NCBI GenBank assembly: GCA_016716065.1
Contig: JADJXA010000008.1
Span: 62,001 to 126,000 of the forward strand
From: Candidatus Leptovillus gracilis
GTDB taxonomy: Bacteria; Chloroflexota; Anaerolineae; Promineifilales; Promineifilaceae
Length of the DNA stretch: 64,000 nt
Reading direction: 5' to 3'
Position numbers and translations under genes: made by a program
Notes under the pieces: generated by a model
Seen by the model: only the letters and a program-made list of their open reading frames with translations
Databases searched by the model: none
Told to the model about the DNA's origin: nothing
Shown: piece by piece, positions 38,525 through 48,500 of the stretch
Layout of the letters: each line of letters opens with the position of its first letter
Position numbering within the stretch: position 1 is the stretch's first letter

Positions 38525-39902
38525 ATGAAGACACCCAAAGTCAATTTTACCCAACTAACCCATGAAGTGGTTCAATCCTCCCCGGAACCGCTGCCGTTCG
38601 CTGAAATTATGGCCAGAGTCAATAACATCGCGCCCATTACCACCAAAAACCCCAAAAACACCATCCGCAACGCCATCAGCCAGAGCCAATTGCTCGTGTC
38701 TACCGGCGACGGCCGTTTCGGGTGGAAACCTCGCCTGATCAACAACGCCCGCATCCGCCACACCATCCAGGCCGCCGAACTGGCCCAAAACCAGTTGTAC
38801 TACGACGACGACCTGCGCGATGCCCTTTGCCCAACTTTCTTCGCCAGTCAGAAACACAATGACCGCAGCCCGGTTCAGGTTGCCCTGCCCAATGGGGAAA
38901 CGGCCGTCTTCTCCATCACCATGTTCTCGCGTGGCATCTGGGGTACGCCGGCCGACGCCACGTTTTGGGGCTGGTTTCACAGCCTCGATGCCGCTGCGGG
39001 CGACCATCTGCTCTTTGACGTGGTGGATGGCGAGGCCAAACAATACCGGGTCCTTTTCCAACCTCGCGCCGACCGGGACGAAGCGGTCATTGCCGCGCGC
39101 AACCGGGAATTGGTGGCGATTGGTCAGAAATTGATGCAGCAACGGCCGTATGGCCTGGCCGAGTGGGATTTCACCGCCTATTTGCTGGCAACCGGTTTCT
39201 ACCATCACCCCATCCCACCCGATCCGTTTAACGAACTGTGGCACGAGGGCGTGTTAACCGCCATCCTCTACGGGGATGAACCGCCCACGCCTGAATTCAA
39301 ACCAGACCCACTGGGCAGCGCCTTTTTCGGCCAACCGGCGCAGACTTACGACTTTGAGAACCCGCCCGATCTGCCCCGCGAATATGATCCCGATTACGGA
39401 CGTCGCCATGCCCGCCAATCACGCAAAGCCCACACAGGCAGCGTCACTAGCTATCTGCTGCGCGTCAACCATCGCGCCATGCCCGAAGTCTGGCGCGACA
39501 TCGAACTGGCGGAAGACAACACCCTCGAAGACCTGCACCTGACGATTCAATCTACCTTTCGCTGGATGGATGACCATCTCTATTCTTTTTATTTAAGCGG
39601 CGATCAGCAAGACCGTCAGGAGCGAAATCGGCAGCCCCTGGTCCGATACGGCCGTCCACACCCACCAGATTCAGATGGCGCGCCTGAACTTACAAGAGGG
39701 CCAGGTCTTTCTCTATCTATTTGACTATGGCGACAACCATGAATTTGATGTGACGGTTCTAACCATCAATCCCCTGGCCCCCAAAGGAGACTATCCACGC
39801 ATCGCCACCTACCAGGGGATGCCACCGCCGCAATATCCCGACATTGACGAAAAAACGGGCCAAATGAGTTGGGATCCTTACCGGCACTGGCACTCGACCT
39901 AA
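38525..39902 (+). pseudogene. pRiA4b ORF-3-like domain protein with a frameshift
   Basis: Residues 1-75 resemble a HARE-type helix-turn-helix (FAEIMARVNNIAP; AISQSQLLVSTGDGRFGWKP). A central unknown domain precedes the start of a pRiA4b ORF-3-like domain (SYLLRVNHRAMPEVWRDIEL; TIQSTFRWMDDHLYSFYL). Its continuation (LQEGQVFLYLFDYGDNHEF, YPRIATYQGMPPPQYPD) is in another frame from about 39665 on, implying one extra base (or two lost) around 39650-39675. The start ATG has AAAGGAG upstream. It is either a decayed gene or a sequence error. Confidence 0.65.
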
Positions 39903-39969
39903 ACGCACCTCCTAAAAGTACCGCAACCTTACAGATGGCAAACGTCGCTTCCGTTCCTCTGGAACAATC

Positions 39970-40776
39970 TTACCGTAACAACAAATTCTTGATCGTTTCG
40001 GCGCTGAATTTCGTCAGTTCCTCTGGGTTCATTAAGAATCTCTGGACATCCTCCACCACCCGCGTCCATGCCACTTGCGCCAATCGTGTCTGTACATGCT
40101 CGCGCCAATTATCAGATGTAAGGACGCCATTCTCCCAGCCAGATTGAGCCAGAGCATTGTTCAACATGGCGAAGTTGGGCAGCGCCCATTGCGGTTGGCT
40201 CAAGTACCAATAAAGGTCATACCAATCACGTCCCTTGACGTATTCCCGCTGCAAAAGAGCATGAAGCTTGCCAGCTAACAAGGATGCTTGGTCATGATGC
40301 TGTAAATTAACAGCAACATGATGCTGAACCTGAGTCGTCGCCAGGCTTGCCTGGGCCGGCGGATTCGTATCAATCTCCAGTTTGATGGCCAAAACTTCCG
40401 TTTCATGCGGCGACAGGTTCAGCCGGTGAAACAAGCCACGAAAACGAATGAGGGCGCTGTGGACAACATGGCGCTCATTCAGTTTTATCTCGATGTCATA
40501 TGTTTCGGCCTGCAAATCACGTTGTATGGCGGTCAAATAGCGGCGCAAATCATACTGTTCGCGTTGTCGTTCCAGCGCAAAATCCAGGTCCTCCGAATGG
40601 CGCGGCATGTGGTAAAGCAGTCGCAAGGCTGTTCCCCCATGAAAAGCCAGGGGAATCATGGCCCCAGCGTTTTGCAAACTCTGCAAAATCCGCATTTGCA
40701 GATATTCGCGCACCATCGCTCTTTGCGCTTCCGGGATAAATGTCTGCTCAATTTGCGCTTTCAGATAGGGGATCAC
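39970..40776 (-). CDS. AbiEii-type nucleotidyltransferase toxin, pair 1
   Basis: Residues about 46-68 carry GGTALRLLY and RHSEDLDF, the nucleotidyltransferase signature of AbiEii/AbiGii toxins (type IV toxin-antitoxin and abortive infection). The length (268) is normal. Its start overlaps the AbiEi-like gene by 4 bases. It is paralogous to the protein at 55207. The C-terminal part contains KGRDWYDLYWYLSQ, also conserved in the family. Confidence 0.85.
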   Translation of the reverse strand: MIPYLKAQIEQTFIPEAQRAMVREYLQMRILQSLQNAGAMIPLAFHGGTALRLLYHMPRHSEDLDFALERQREQYDLRRYLTAIQRDLQAETYDIEIKLNERHVVHSALIRFRGLFHRLNLSPHETEVLAIKLEIDTNPPAQASLATTQVQHHVAVNLQHHDQASLLAGKLHALLQREYVKGRDWYDLYWYLSQPQWALPNFAMLNNALAQSGWENGVLTSDNWREHVQTRLAQVAWTRVVEDVQRFLMNPEELTKFSAETIKNLLLR

Positions 40777-41414
40777 AAGGTCACGTACTCTGTTAATTCC
40801 TCGGCCACAACTTGTAAGATGTGCGATAAGGCGCGTTTGAGTTTTGGTTTGTTGGCCCGCTTAACGTAATCGGCCAGTCGGTCAACATCAAGCTGATCCA
40901 GATTTTGCAGCCGCAAGGCGCGAATATACCCTTCGCTATCCGCATCGGGCGTCAGGTAGATAAGGTCTAGCAGCGCCTTTTCCGGTGTCGCCAGGTACGC
41001 CCATTGTGTTTGTGTTACCTGCCGGTATTCAAAGCCAAAAAACAGCGCTGGTTGAATGTGTTGAAAAGTGAAACGGCCGTAAGGATTTTGCCAGGTACCT
41101 GGGCGGCCCGTCGTGACGCTGGTCACGACGGCGACATGCTCCGGGATGAGGTCGTAGTGGGATAAAGCTGTATGCAGGCTGACATAGGAACCACGCGCCA
41201 GATGATTGGCGATTAAGTAGCTATGTGGTCGTTCTAAGTGGTAGGGCGAGGCGAGAGTGTACAGCCCGCGCTGTAATTGAATCACCTTTCCGGCGCGCAC
41301 CCAATCTGCGAGCTGCCGCTGTACCTGCTGGGGGGAATCAGTTCCCGCGTAAAGTTGCCCGCTTTCAAATAAGGGCAAGGAAGCTAATTGGGGCAATACT
41401 TGTTGAAAATACAT
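40773..41414 (-). CDS. AbiEi-type antitoxin/regulator, pair 1
   Basis: An N-terminal winged-helix segment (QRQLADWVRAGKVIQLQRGL) precedes the AbiEi body (GSYVSLHTALSHYDLIPEHV, then VTSVTTGRPGTWQNPYGRF and ATPEKALLDLIYL). The ATG at 41414 matches the start of its paralogue at 56642; an upstream in-frame extension to 41540 runs into a repeat element and is not credible. It represses its own operon and neutralises the partner in known AbiE systems. Confidence 0.82.
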   Translation of the reverse strand: MYFQQVLPQLASLPLFESGQLYAGTDSPQQVQRQLADWVRAGKVIQLQRGLYTLASPYHLERPHSYLIANHLARGSYVSLHTALSHYDLIPEHVAVVTSVTTGRPGTWQNPYGRFTFQHIQPALFFGFEYRQVTQTQWAYLATPEKALLDLIYLTPDADSEGYIRALRLQNLDQLDVDRLADYVKRANKPKLKRALSHILQVVAEELTEYVTL

Positions 41415-41521
41415 GAGTAGATTGTAGTCAGAATCGTCAATTAATGCAACGAAATTTTTGATTAGGTGACTCCAACCACCCGCAGCATAAGCTGGGAATA
41501 AGTCAGATCGCCCACCGGCAC

Positions 41522-41700
41522 CCAGACCACACACCTGCACCTGGAACGGTGTCTAAGCCCGTCGCTCCCGCTCCGGGTAAAAGCCAAAAAAGCTCTCGAT
41601 TTAGTCGAGAGCTTTTTGTTTTCTGCGTGCCGCACCCGCTGCGGGTTCCACCCTGAGTCGCTCCCGCCAACCATACTGGAGGAAAACGGCCGTTTCCCAT
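41522..41700 (+). repeat. Hairpin element family, copy 2
   Basis: Same order of blocks as copy 1: CCACACACCTG, CCGTCGCTCCCGCTC, the AGCTCTCGA/TCGAGAGCT stem (41588-41618), CCGCTGCGGGTTCCACCC, then GTCGCTCCCGCCAACCATAC, ending at an ACGGCCGT site. It starts 108 bases upstream of the AbiEi start. Confidence 0.9.
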
Positions 41701-41708
41701 GCTGTCTA

Positions 41709-41903
41709 CTATCTGTCATGGACACGCTGCTGAAACGAATTGACCGGGAAGAGCACATCAAACGTGGCTACCAGGTCGTCTGATGCCCTCAAATCAAACG
41801 GCACTTCCACCAACGGAGTGCCCGCCACCAACTCCTCCACCGAAGTCACCTGACGCAGAGACCAACTGGTTGCCAGCGCCTGAGAACAATAATCAATAAA
41901 CCA
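41709..41903 (-). pseudogene. 65-codon gene remnant
   Basis: The minus strand reads WFIDYCSQALATSWSLRQVT, then EELVAGTPLVEVPFDLRASD and FDVLFPVNSFQQRVHDR before TAG, with a stop immediately upstream of the W. The composition looks coding, but there is no start. The family is unknown. No other gene lies between 41700 and 41998. Confidence 0.4.
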
Positions 41904-41997
41904 TCAGCGGATAGTGACAGACGGCCGTACTCCTTTGCCTGCGTTTCGGGTTACAATAAGAGCGCTTACCAACCCACCCCCAAGACACAAGGATACC

Positions 41998-43692
41998 ATG
42001 ATCGACCCCGAAGCCATGTATGACCTCGAATCAGTCAAAATGCCCTACCTGGCAGGACGGCCGTTAAAGCTGTTCGCCTCATTCCTGGCCGGTTCAGCCG
42101 GTGGAGCGGCCACCAAAAGCCTGCTCGACAGCGCCGGGATCACCTGGCTGCGCCGCCAGCGGTTCGACGAACCGCCAACCTTCACCCCGCTGGCCGGACG
42201 TAACGGCCAACCCCCCGCCAGCGCAGGCATCCCCCCGGCCGAACTGCCCGCGTCAGACCCGCCCGCTGCCCCCGGCTTTCACTTCCCCACGGTCATGGAG
42301 TACGCGGCGGCCTACCGCGCCGGCCGCACCACCCCCAGCGCAGTCGCCGAACGCTTCCTGGCCGCCATCGCCGCGGCCGACACAGCGGACCCGCCTTTAC
42401 GCGCTTTCATCGCCGTGCAGGCGGAAGAGGTGCGGCGGCAGGCGGCTGAAGCCACAGAGAGAATCCGGGGGCAACGGCCGTTAAGCCTGTGGGATGGCGT
42501 CCCCGTCGCCGTCAAAGATGAGCTGGACATGCGGCCCTATCCCACCACCGTCGGCACGCGCTTTTTGGGTCGCACCCCCGCCGCCGCCGACGCCACCGTT
42601 GTGGCGAAGCTGCGCGGCGCGGGCGCGTTGCTGCTCGGCAAGACCAACATGCACGAGATTGGCATCGGCGTCACCGGCCAGAATCCCCATCACGGCACCC
42701 CGCGCAATCCCTACCATCCCGGCCATTACACCGGCGGCAGTTCCAGCGGTTCGGCCGCGGCCGTGGCCGCCGGTCTCTGTCCGGTGGCGATTGGGGCCGA
42801 TGGCGGCGGCTCCATCCGCATCCCGGCCGCGTTCTGTGGCGTGGTGGGGCTGAAGCCGACCTTTGGCCGCGTCAGCGAACAGGGGGCCTTCCAGTTGGAT
42901 TGGAGCGTCGCCCACATCGGCCCGCTGGCGGCCAGCGCCACCGACGCGGCGCTGGCCTACGCCCTCCTGGCCGGGCCTGACCCGCATGATCCCATCAGCC
43001 AGCAGCAGCCAACCCCGACGCTCTTGGGCTGGGACAATCTGGATTTGCGCGGCCTGACCCTGGGCGTCTTCTGGCCCTGGTTCCGTCACGCCACGCCCGA
43101 TGTGGTGGCCGCCTGCGAAGCGCTGCTCGACCGCTTCGTCGGCATGGGCGCGGCCGTGCGCGAGGTGGCGATTCCCGATTTGCAGGCCGGGCGAGTGGCC
43201 CACACCCTCACCATTGCCAGCGAAATGATGCAGGCAATGAGCGCCACCTATGCCGACCATGAGCGGGAACATGGGCTGGATGTGCGCGTCAATCTGGCGC
43301 TGGCCCGCCGCTTTCTCGCCACCGATTATGTGCTGGCGCAGCGCGTGCGCACGCGGCTTATCCACAATTTCAACCAGGTATTGGCCGAGGTGGATGTCAT
43401 CGTGACGCCGGCGACCGGGCTGCCCGCGCCGCCCATTCCGGCCGCCGCTCTGCCGGATGGCGACTCGGACCTGACGACGTTGGCGGAAATCATGCGGTAT
43501 GCCTCGCCCGCCAACTTCACCGGACATCCGGCCATTGCTTTCCCGGCCGGGTACAGCGCCGCCGGTTTACCCATCGGGATGCAGGCGATGGGCCGCCACT
43601 GGCAGGAGGCTACGCTGCTGCGGCTGGCCCTGGCGGCTGAACGGGTGGTGGAACGCCATCAGCCGCAGGTTTTCTTTGATTTGGGCGGCTAA
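41998..43692 (+). CDS. Amidase signature family hydrolase
   Basis: Carries the Ser-cisSer-Lys triad of the amidase signature family: K173 in VAVKDE, S248 in GGSSSGS and S272 in DGGGSIRIPA. The spacings (K to nucleophile 99, cis-Ser to nucleophile 24) equal those of GatA. It hydrolyses amide bonds; the substrate is unknown. Residues 1-110 are an N-terminal extension not present in GatA, and no gatB or gatC is nearby, so a tRNA amidotransferase role is unlikely. The start ATG at 41998 follows AAGGATACC. The gene is markedly G+C-rich and has only two ACGGCCGT motifs, both near its start. Confidence 0.9.
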   Translation: MIDPEAMYDLESVKMPYLAGRPLKLFASFLAGSAGGAATKSLLDSAGITWLRRQRFDEPPTFTPLAGRNGQPPASAGIPPAELPASDPPAAPGFHFPTVMEYAAAYRAGRTTPSAVAERFLAAIAAADTADPPLRAFIAVQAEEVRRQAAEATERIRGQRPLSLWDGVPVAVKDELDMRPYPTTVGTRFLGRTPAAADATVVAKLRGAGALLLGKTNMHEIGIGVTGQNPHHGTPRNPYHPGHYTGGSSSGSAAAVAAGLCPVAIGADGGGSIRIPAAFCGVVGLKPTFGRVSEQGAFQLDWSVAHIGPLAASATDAALAYALLAGPDPHDPISQQQPTPTLLGWDNLDLRGLTLGVFWPWFRHATPDVVAACEALLDRFVGMGAAVREVAIPDLQAGRVAHTLTIASEMMQAMSATYADHEREHGLDVRVNLALARRFLATDYVLAQRVRTRLIHNFNQVLAEVDVIVTPATGLPAPPIPAAALPDGDSDLTTLAEIMRYASPANFTGHPAIAFPAGYSAAGLPIGMQAMGRHWQEATLLRLALAAERVVERHQPQVFFDLGG

Positions 43693-43744
43693 GTTTATCT
43701 CCCCCAGCATTTCATCACTGCCTTCATCGGAAATCATAAGCCTG

Positions 43745-44329
43745 CTAGAAGTCCTCCGATAACACTTCCTGGATGATTTCCCTTGCCCGCCCTCCATGAT
43801 AAACTGCTTGAGTAGCGAGTTCGTCCACTGTCGTCAACCCTCTGTTCAGCGCCTCTGTAATAGCTTGGGCGATATGCTCTTTGGCCAGCCCGGCAATGGC
43901 TACGTCGGCAATGGTACGAGCGACCGTTGTCACCGGTAATCCCTGCCGATTGGTCACATCTTCTGGGCGTAACTGATTGGTATGCAGACGCAGCCCCGGC
44001 CGTCGCCTGGAGGCAGTGCGGGGGATGATCACGTGGATTTCCCCTGGCAGCACATCCGACAGGTTATAAAGGGTCAAAGCGCTCTCATGAGAAATCACCG
44101 AGTGGGGGCCTGTCCTCAACCAGGCCACAAATAAATCTTCATGGTCTGAGCCAGGAAAATGGGTCAAACGATAAACACCGCGCACAATGCGCAGGAACCG
44201 GCCACGCTTCACATTGTCCGAAAGGCGCTCCCAAGAGAACCCATGCCTTCTCGCCTGAGCCGCCGTGAAATAACCAGCCTGGCTTTCGGCCGTTTCATAG
44301 AGAAGATTGTAATCCGGCTCGTCGTTCAT
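43745..44329 (-). CDS. Orphan AbiEi-like antitoxin (type IV TA antitoxin domain)
   Basis: The N-terminal winged helix (AGYFTAAQARRHGFSWERLS, then VKRGRFLRIVRGVYRL) and AbiEi_4-type body (SHESALTLYNLSDVLPGEIH; TTVARTIADVA) identify it. ATG at 44329 matches the domain start. No toxin gene follows, so it may be a leftover or a regulator acting elsewhere. Confidence 0.8.
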   Translation of the reverse strand: MNDEPDYNLLYETAESQAGYFTAAQARRHGFSWERLSDNVKRGRFLRIVRGVYRLTHFPGSDHEDLFVAWLRTGPHSVISHESALTLYNLSDVLPGEIHVIIPRTASRRRPGLRLHTNQLRPEDVTNRQGLPVTTVARTIADVAIAGLAKEHIAQAITEALNRGLTTVDELATQAVYHGGRAREIIQEVLSEDF

Positions 44330-44578
44330 TGTGCATAACCTTAGGATATACCGAAGGATTTGCACACATTATCTGTTGTTTTGGCAGATTTGTCCAACAA
44401 GAGAAACCGCACAACATGCTGCCTGCACCATCCCACCTCTTTCCCACTCTCAATGACACCGGAAACAAAACACCTGCTCAAATTCCCCGGTATAAGCTGT
44501 GACCGATGTAGGGAACGGCCGTTCACCACAACCCACATCAATTTTGGGACCTGTCAACCCCGCGAGTTCCCCAAGGCC

Positions 44579-44872
44579 CTACTCCTTTTCCACCTTGGCC
44601 GCTAACTCCTGGCGCAGGGCGCGGTGACGGGGATAGCGGTCGAGTACTCCCTGGTAAAACTGCTTAAATTCGGCTTCTCGTCCATCATAAACAGCGATTT
44701 CGCCCAACAAGGCGCAGTAGTAAGCGGCCGTTGCATAGGTTTTTCGGCCGTTATCAATGTGCAATTGCATCACGTTTCGGTACAAGTTCTCGGCGTGGGC
44801 AACGGCCGTTTTTCTATCAATGGCCAGCGTGGGCGGCAGATAATCGCGTAGAAATAACACCGGGTTATTCAC
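44579..44872 (-). pseudogene. C-terminal remnant of a SWIM/TPR protein
   Basis: The 97 residues align in pattern with the C-terminus of the SWIM protein at 53361 (YATAAYYCALLGEIAVYDGR against YETAVVWLRQAREIYQQHHR). The SWIM motif and the whole N-terminal part are missing. The flanking spacer 44330-44578 shows only an ACGGCCGT motif. Confidence 0.5.
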
Positions 44873-44949
44873 CTTTGGCGACAGCCTTTAGTATGTGGCT
44901 GATTATGATAAAATTCCCCTTGTGTTGCAAGAAAAACGAAGATCGAGTC

Positions 44950-45238
44950 TATCTTTCTGGTACACGACCTCTGGCAATTCCTTCATTAAATTCGTCAATT
45001 ACTTGCGGTGTGGTGGCGACCTGGCTCCCCAATGCCTTGGTTAACAGTTCAATGCGACCCGTTAACGCAAAGTTGGAGAGAACTGTATTGTCCAGCAGCA
45101 GCATCATGGGGTCTGGGCACTATTCTTCTTGAGAGAACCAGGAACTTAATGCTTGGGCTTCAGCTTTGTCGGCCGGGCCTAACTGCAAAGGAATGCCCAA
45201 CTCTATGAAACGGTCACGCAATCCAAGTTCATGCATAT
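44950..45238 (-). pseudogene. Decayed copy of the PIN/UPF0175 toxin-antitoxin pair
   Basis: Closely matches 36307-36610: the N-terminal codons of the toxin (including the LLDNTVLSNF region) and the C-terminal codons of the antitoxin are retained in the same order and overlap. The antitoxin is cut at the bases coding LRDRFIELG...MHEL and joined directly to a hairpin element at 45240. No intact frame remains. Bases 44873-44949 show nothing. Confidence 0.8.
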
Positions 45239-45239
45239 C

Positions 45240-45398
45240 CAAACCACACACCTGTGACCAGAGATGCCTCCTAGCCCGTCGCTCCCATCGCTCCCGCTCT
45301 GGGCACAGAGCGGTTAAAGCTCTCGATTTAGTCGAGAGCTTTTTGCTTTCTAGCTGCCCCACCCGCTGCGCGTCCACCGCGAGTCGCTCCCGCCAACT
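45240..45398 (+). repeat. Hairpin element family, copy 3
   Basis: Starts AAACCACACACCTGTG, with a duplicated CGCTCCC block, the stem AGCTCTCGA/TCGAGAGCT at 45316-45344 and GAGTCGCTCCCGCCAAC. It abuts the decayed toxin-antitoxin relict directly. The spacer 45399-45529 has no other recognisable content. Confidence 0.88.
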
Positions 45399-45529
45399 CT
45401 TTAACGAAATTGAGACAAACAAGCCAACAAGCCTCTAGCCAATCCAGGCGAATTGCAGCACAATAGAATGAAAGCAATGGGTCTCCACTTTAATGGGTCA
45501 TGACAGCACGGCTGTCATTAAAAAACGCT

Positions 45530-48500
45530 ATGCACGTTCTCCATCTTCACTGGCTCACGCCAACAACACCAGAGGAAAACGGCCGTTCCATCTTCTGGCT
45601 AGAAACGGCCGCTGCTCCCCAACCCAGCCGCAACCGGCGCAAAAAAGCGGCCCAACCCCATCCCTTCGCCGCCGATAGAGACGGGCTGCGCGGTTTGTTA
45701 ACGGCCGTGCGCCTGCGCGGCAAGCTGCCTATCCAAACCCTCGCCCTCTGGCTGCCCACCAACCGCTTCGGGCCAATTCCCTCGCCAGACCTGCTGCACG
45801 ATTGGGAACCCGACGACAATCCGCCCGATTTGCTGCCCTGGCAGGTCATCGGCGGCATACTAGACGCCGCCCAAACCCTGCGCCTCCTCACCTGGCTGCA
45901 CCAGAACGAAATGCCCGCGCCCTACCGCTTGGGGGTAGACGGCCGTTTCTGGCACACCGCCTACACCTTCACCCTCGAACTCCTGGCGCAGCAGCTCATC
46001 CGCCCCACGCTGATTGCCCAGCGCGACGCGAAAGCCATGCGCTACGAAGCCCGCTGGCAGCCCTTGCTCGATGGCGAAGCCGAAGCCCACCGCGCCGCGC
46101 AACTGGCCGCCGCCATGCCCGCCATCTGCCGCGCCGACGCCGCCAACCCCGACGAAACCATCCCGCCCCGCGCCATTTTAGACAGCTTCCTCAACCACCT
46201 GGCCGACGCCGCCATGCGCGATTGGGCGACCAAACAAGAGCTTTTCCTGCCCACCGCCGCCGACCCGGCCGCCGCCTGGGTGCGGGCGCTCTTCGCCGCC
46301 GACCCGACCGTGCAGGCCAGCGCCGGGCAGATGCAGCACTTCACCGGCAGCTTCCGCGCCTGGGAACGCGCCCTGACCATCGCCGGCGACAAACAGTACC
46401 GTGTCGCCCTGCGCCTGGAAGCGCCCGCCCAGCAAGAAACCACGCGCCGCAAAAAAGGGGAAGACGCCTGGCAGCTTCACTACCTGCTGCAAGCCCGCGA
46501 CGACGCCAGCCTGCTCGTGCCGGCCGCCGAAGTGTGGAAAACGAAAGGCAGCGTGCTGCCAGCATTGGACCGCCAATTCGACAAGCCGCAGGAGCGGCTG
46601 CTCACCGGCCTAGGCTACGCCGCCCGCTTCTTTAAGCCGATTGAGCGCAGTTTACAGCAGCGCAGCCCGGCCGGGATGAGTCTGACGGGCGACGAAGCCT
46701 ACGCCTTTTTGCGCCAATGCGCGCCGCAGTTGCAGCGCGCCGGATTTGGCCTGCTGGTGCCCCCCTGGTGGAACAAACCGGGCACGCGATTGGGCGTGCG
46801 CCTGAAGTTGGGCAGCACCTCGAAGTTGACGGGACAAACGGCCGTTGCCACCGGCCACATGAACCTGGAAAAGCTCGTCAACTATCGCTGGCAGCTTTCC
46901 CTGGGCGATACCGAATTGACCCGCGAGGAGTTTGACGCCCTGGTGGCCCTCAAATCCCCCCTGGTGCAAATTCGCGGCCAATGGGTGCAGCTAGACCCGG
47001 AGCAAATCGAGGCCGCCATCCGCTTTTGGGAGCAGCAAGGCATGGAGGGCACGCTCTCATTGCCGGAGGCGATGAAGCTGGGCTTAAGCGCCGAAGAGCA
47101 GCAGCGCAATGGCCTGCCGGTGGATGGCGTGGAGTTGGATGATTGGCTGCAAAGCTGGCTGAATCGCTTGCAAGGGGAGGAAAAGCTGGCGATGCTGCCC
47201 ATGCCGGAAGGATTGCGGGCGACGTTACGGCCGTATCAACAATATGGCTACTCCTGGCTCCACTTCGCTCGCCGCTGGGGCTTGGGCGTCATCCTGGCGG
47301 ACGACATGGGATTGGGCAAGTGCGTAGCCCCTGACACACAAATTCTTGTAAACGGAACATTACTGACAGCCGAAAAGGTTTGGCAAACCTTTGCCACGGA
47401 GACAACATTTGATGGCGAGGGATACTGGGCTGAACCAGACCAATCTCTCATTGTCAACTCGATGGATAACGACACAGGCAAAATCGTGTCGTCCCCAATA
47501 ACAAAGCTATATCGTCAAGCGATTCGAGAGCCTATGCAGCGGATTGTGTTAGAGGATGGATCGACAATAACCATCACTTGTCGCCACCAGTTATGGACAC
47601 CTTCTGGCTGGACTAACCACTTTCAATTGGGCGACTATGTGGGCGTTCCAGCCAAACTGCCCTGGGATGGCAATGCAGTTTCCCCGTCATTGGTACAATT
47701 TCTGGCCTGGCAAATCGCCGAGGGATATGAACTAAAAGAGCGTGCGACTGTCCACATTACCCAAAAGGAGATAAGTCGCTTAAACGAGTTAGAAGTATGC
47801 CTGCAACAGATTGCCCAACAATTTGCTCTGGAGATTAACCAACCTAAAATTCATGAACCATCTGCAAAATCTCCCTATTTAACGCTGAATAGCCGCGCAT
47901 ATCAATCCTTTTTGGAAGCTAACGGATATGAATGGGGGCATAAGTCGGCCGGAAAGAAAATTCCACCGTTTATCATGCAGGCCGACAGTACGGCCGTTGC
48001 TCTGTTCCTGAAACATTTCTTTGAGGCAGAAGGTTCCGTTTCCTTGAAAATGCGTACAGTTGAGATAAGTTCAGCCTCCCAAGAACTGGTAATGCAACTG
48101 GCTGTTTTGTTACGCCGTTTTGGCGTGTGGTTACGCATAAACGCCAGACAAAAAAGAGCCACAAATGGCAGTGGCATCTATCAGACGTATTACGTAGGCA
48201 CATTTGGCGGTCATAGTGCCCGGCTGTTTCAGCAAAGCATCGGGTTTTTAAGCGAAAAGAAGCAGAAAAAACTAGGCCAGATTTGCCAGGGAGCAAGCAA
48301 TACGAATGTTGAGGGGGTTCCGGCATCGCATTTGATTGCTCGTTTAGTGCAGGAGACGAAACTGCCACTACGCCCTTTAGGAATGTATAACACGGTGTAC
48401 GTGAATGGAACACAAGAATTCTCCAGAGAAAGTCTGAACCGGGTTGTCACCAATTTGAATCGTGTCATTACGGGAGAGTCGCTAGCAGCGTACCAACAAA

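Noticed and set aside
42481..43527. 348-codon leftward frame opposite the amidase
   Set aside because: A shadow frame in high-G+C DNA; the plus strand carries an intact amidase triad.
41998..43692. gatA of the Glu-tRNA(Gln) amidotransferase
   Set aside because: There is a 110-residue N-terminal extension and no gatB or gatC nearby, so only the amidase family is claimed.
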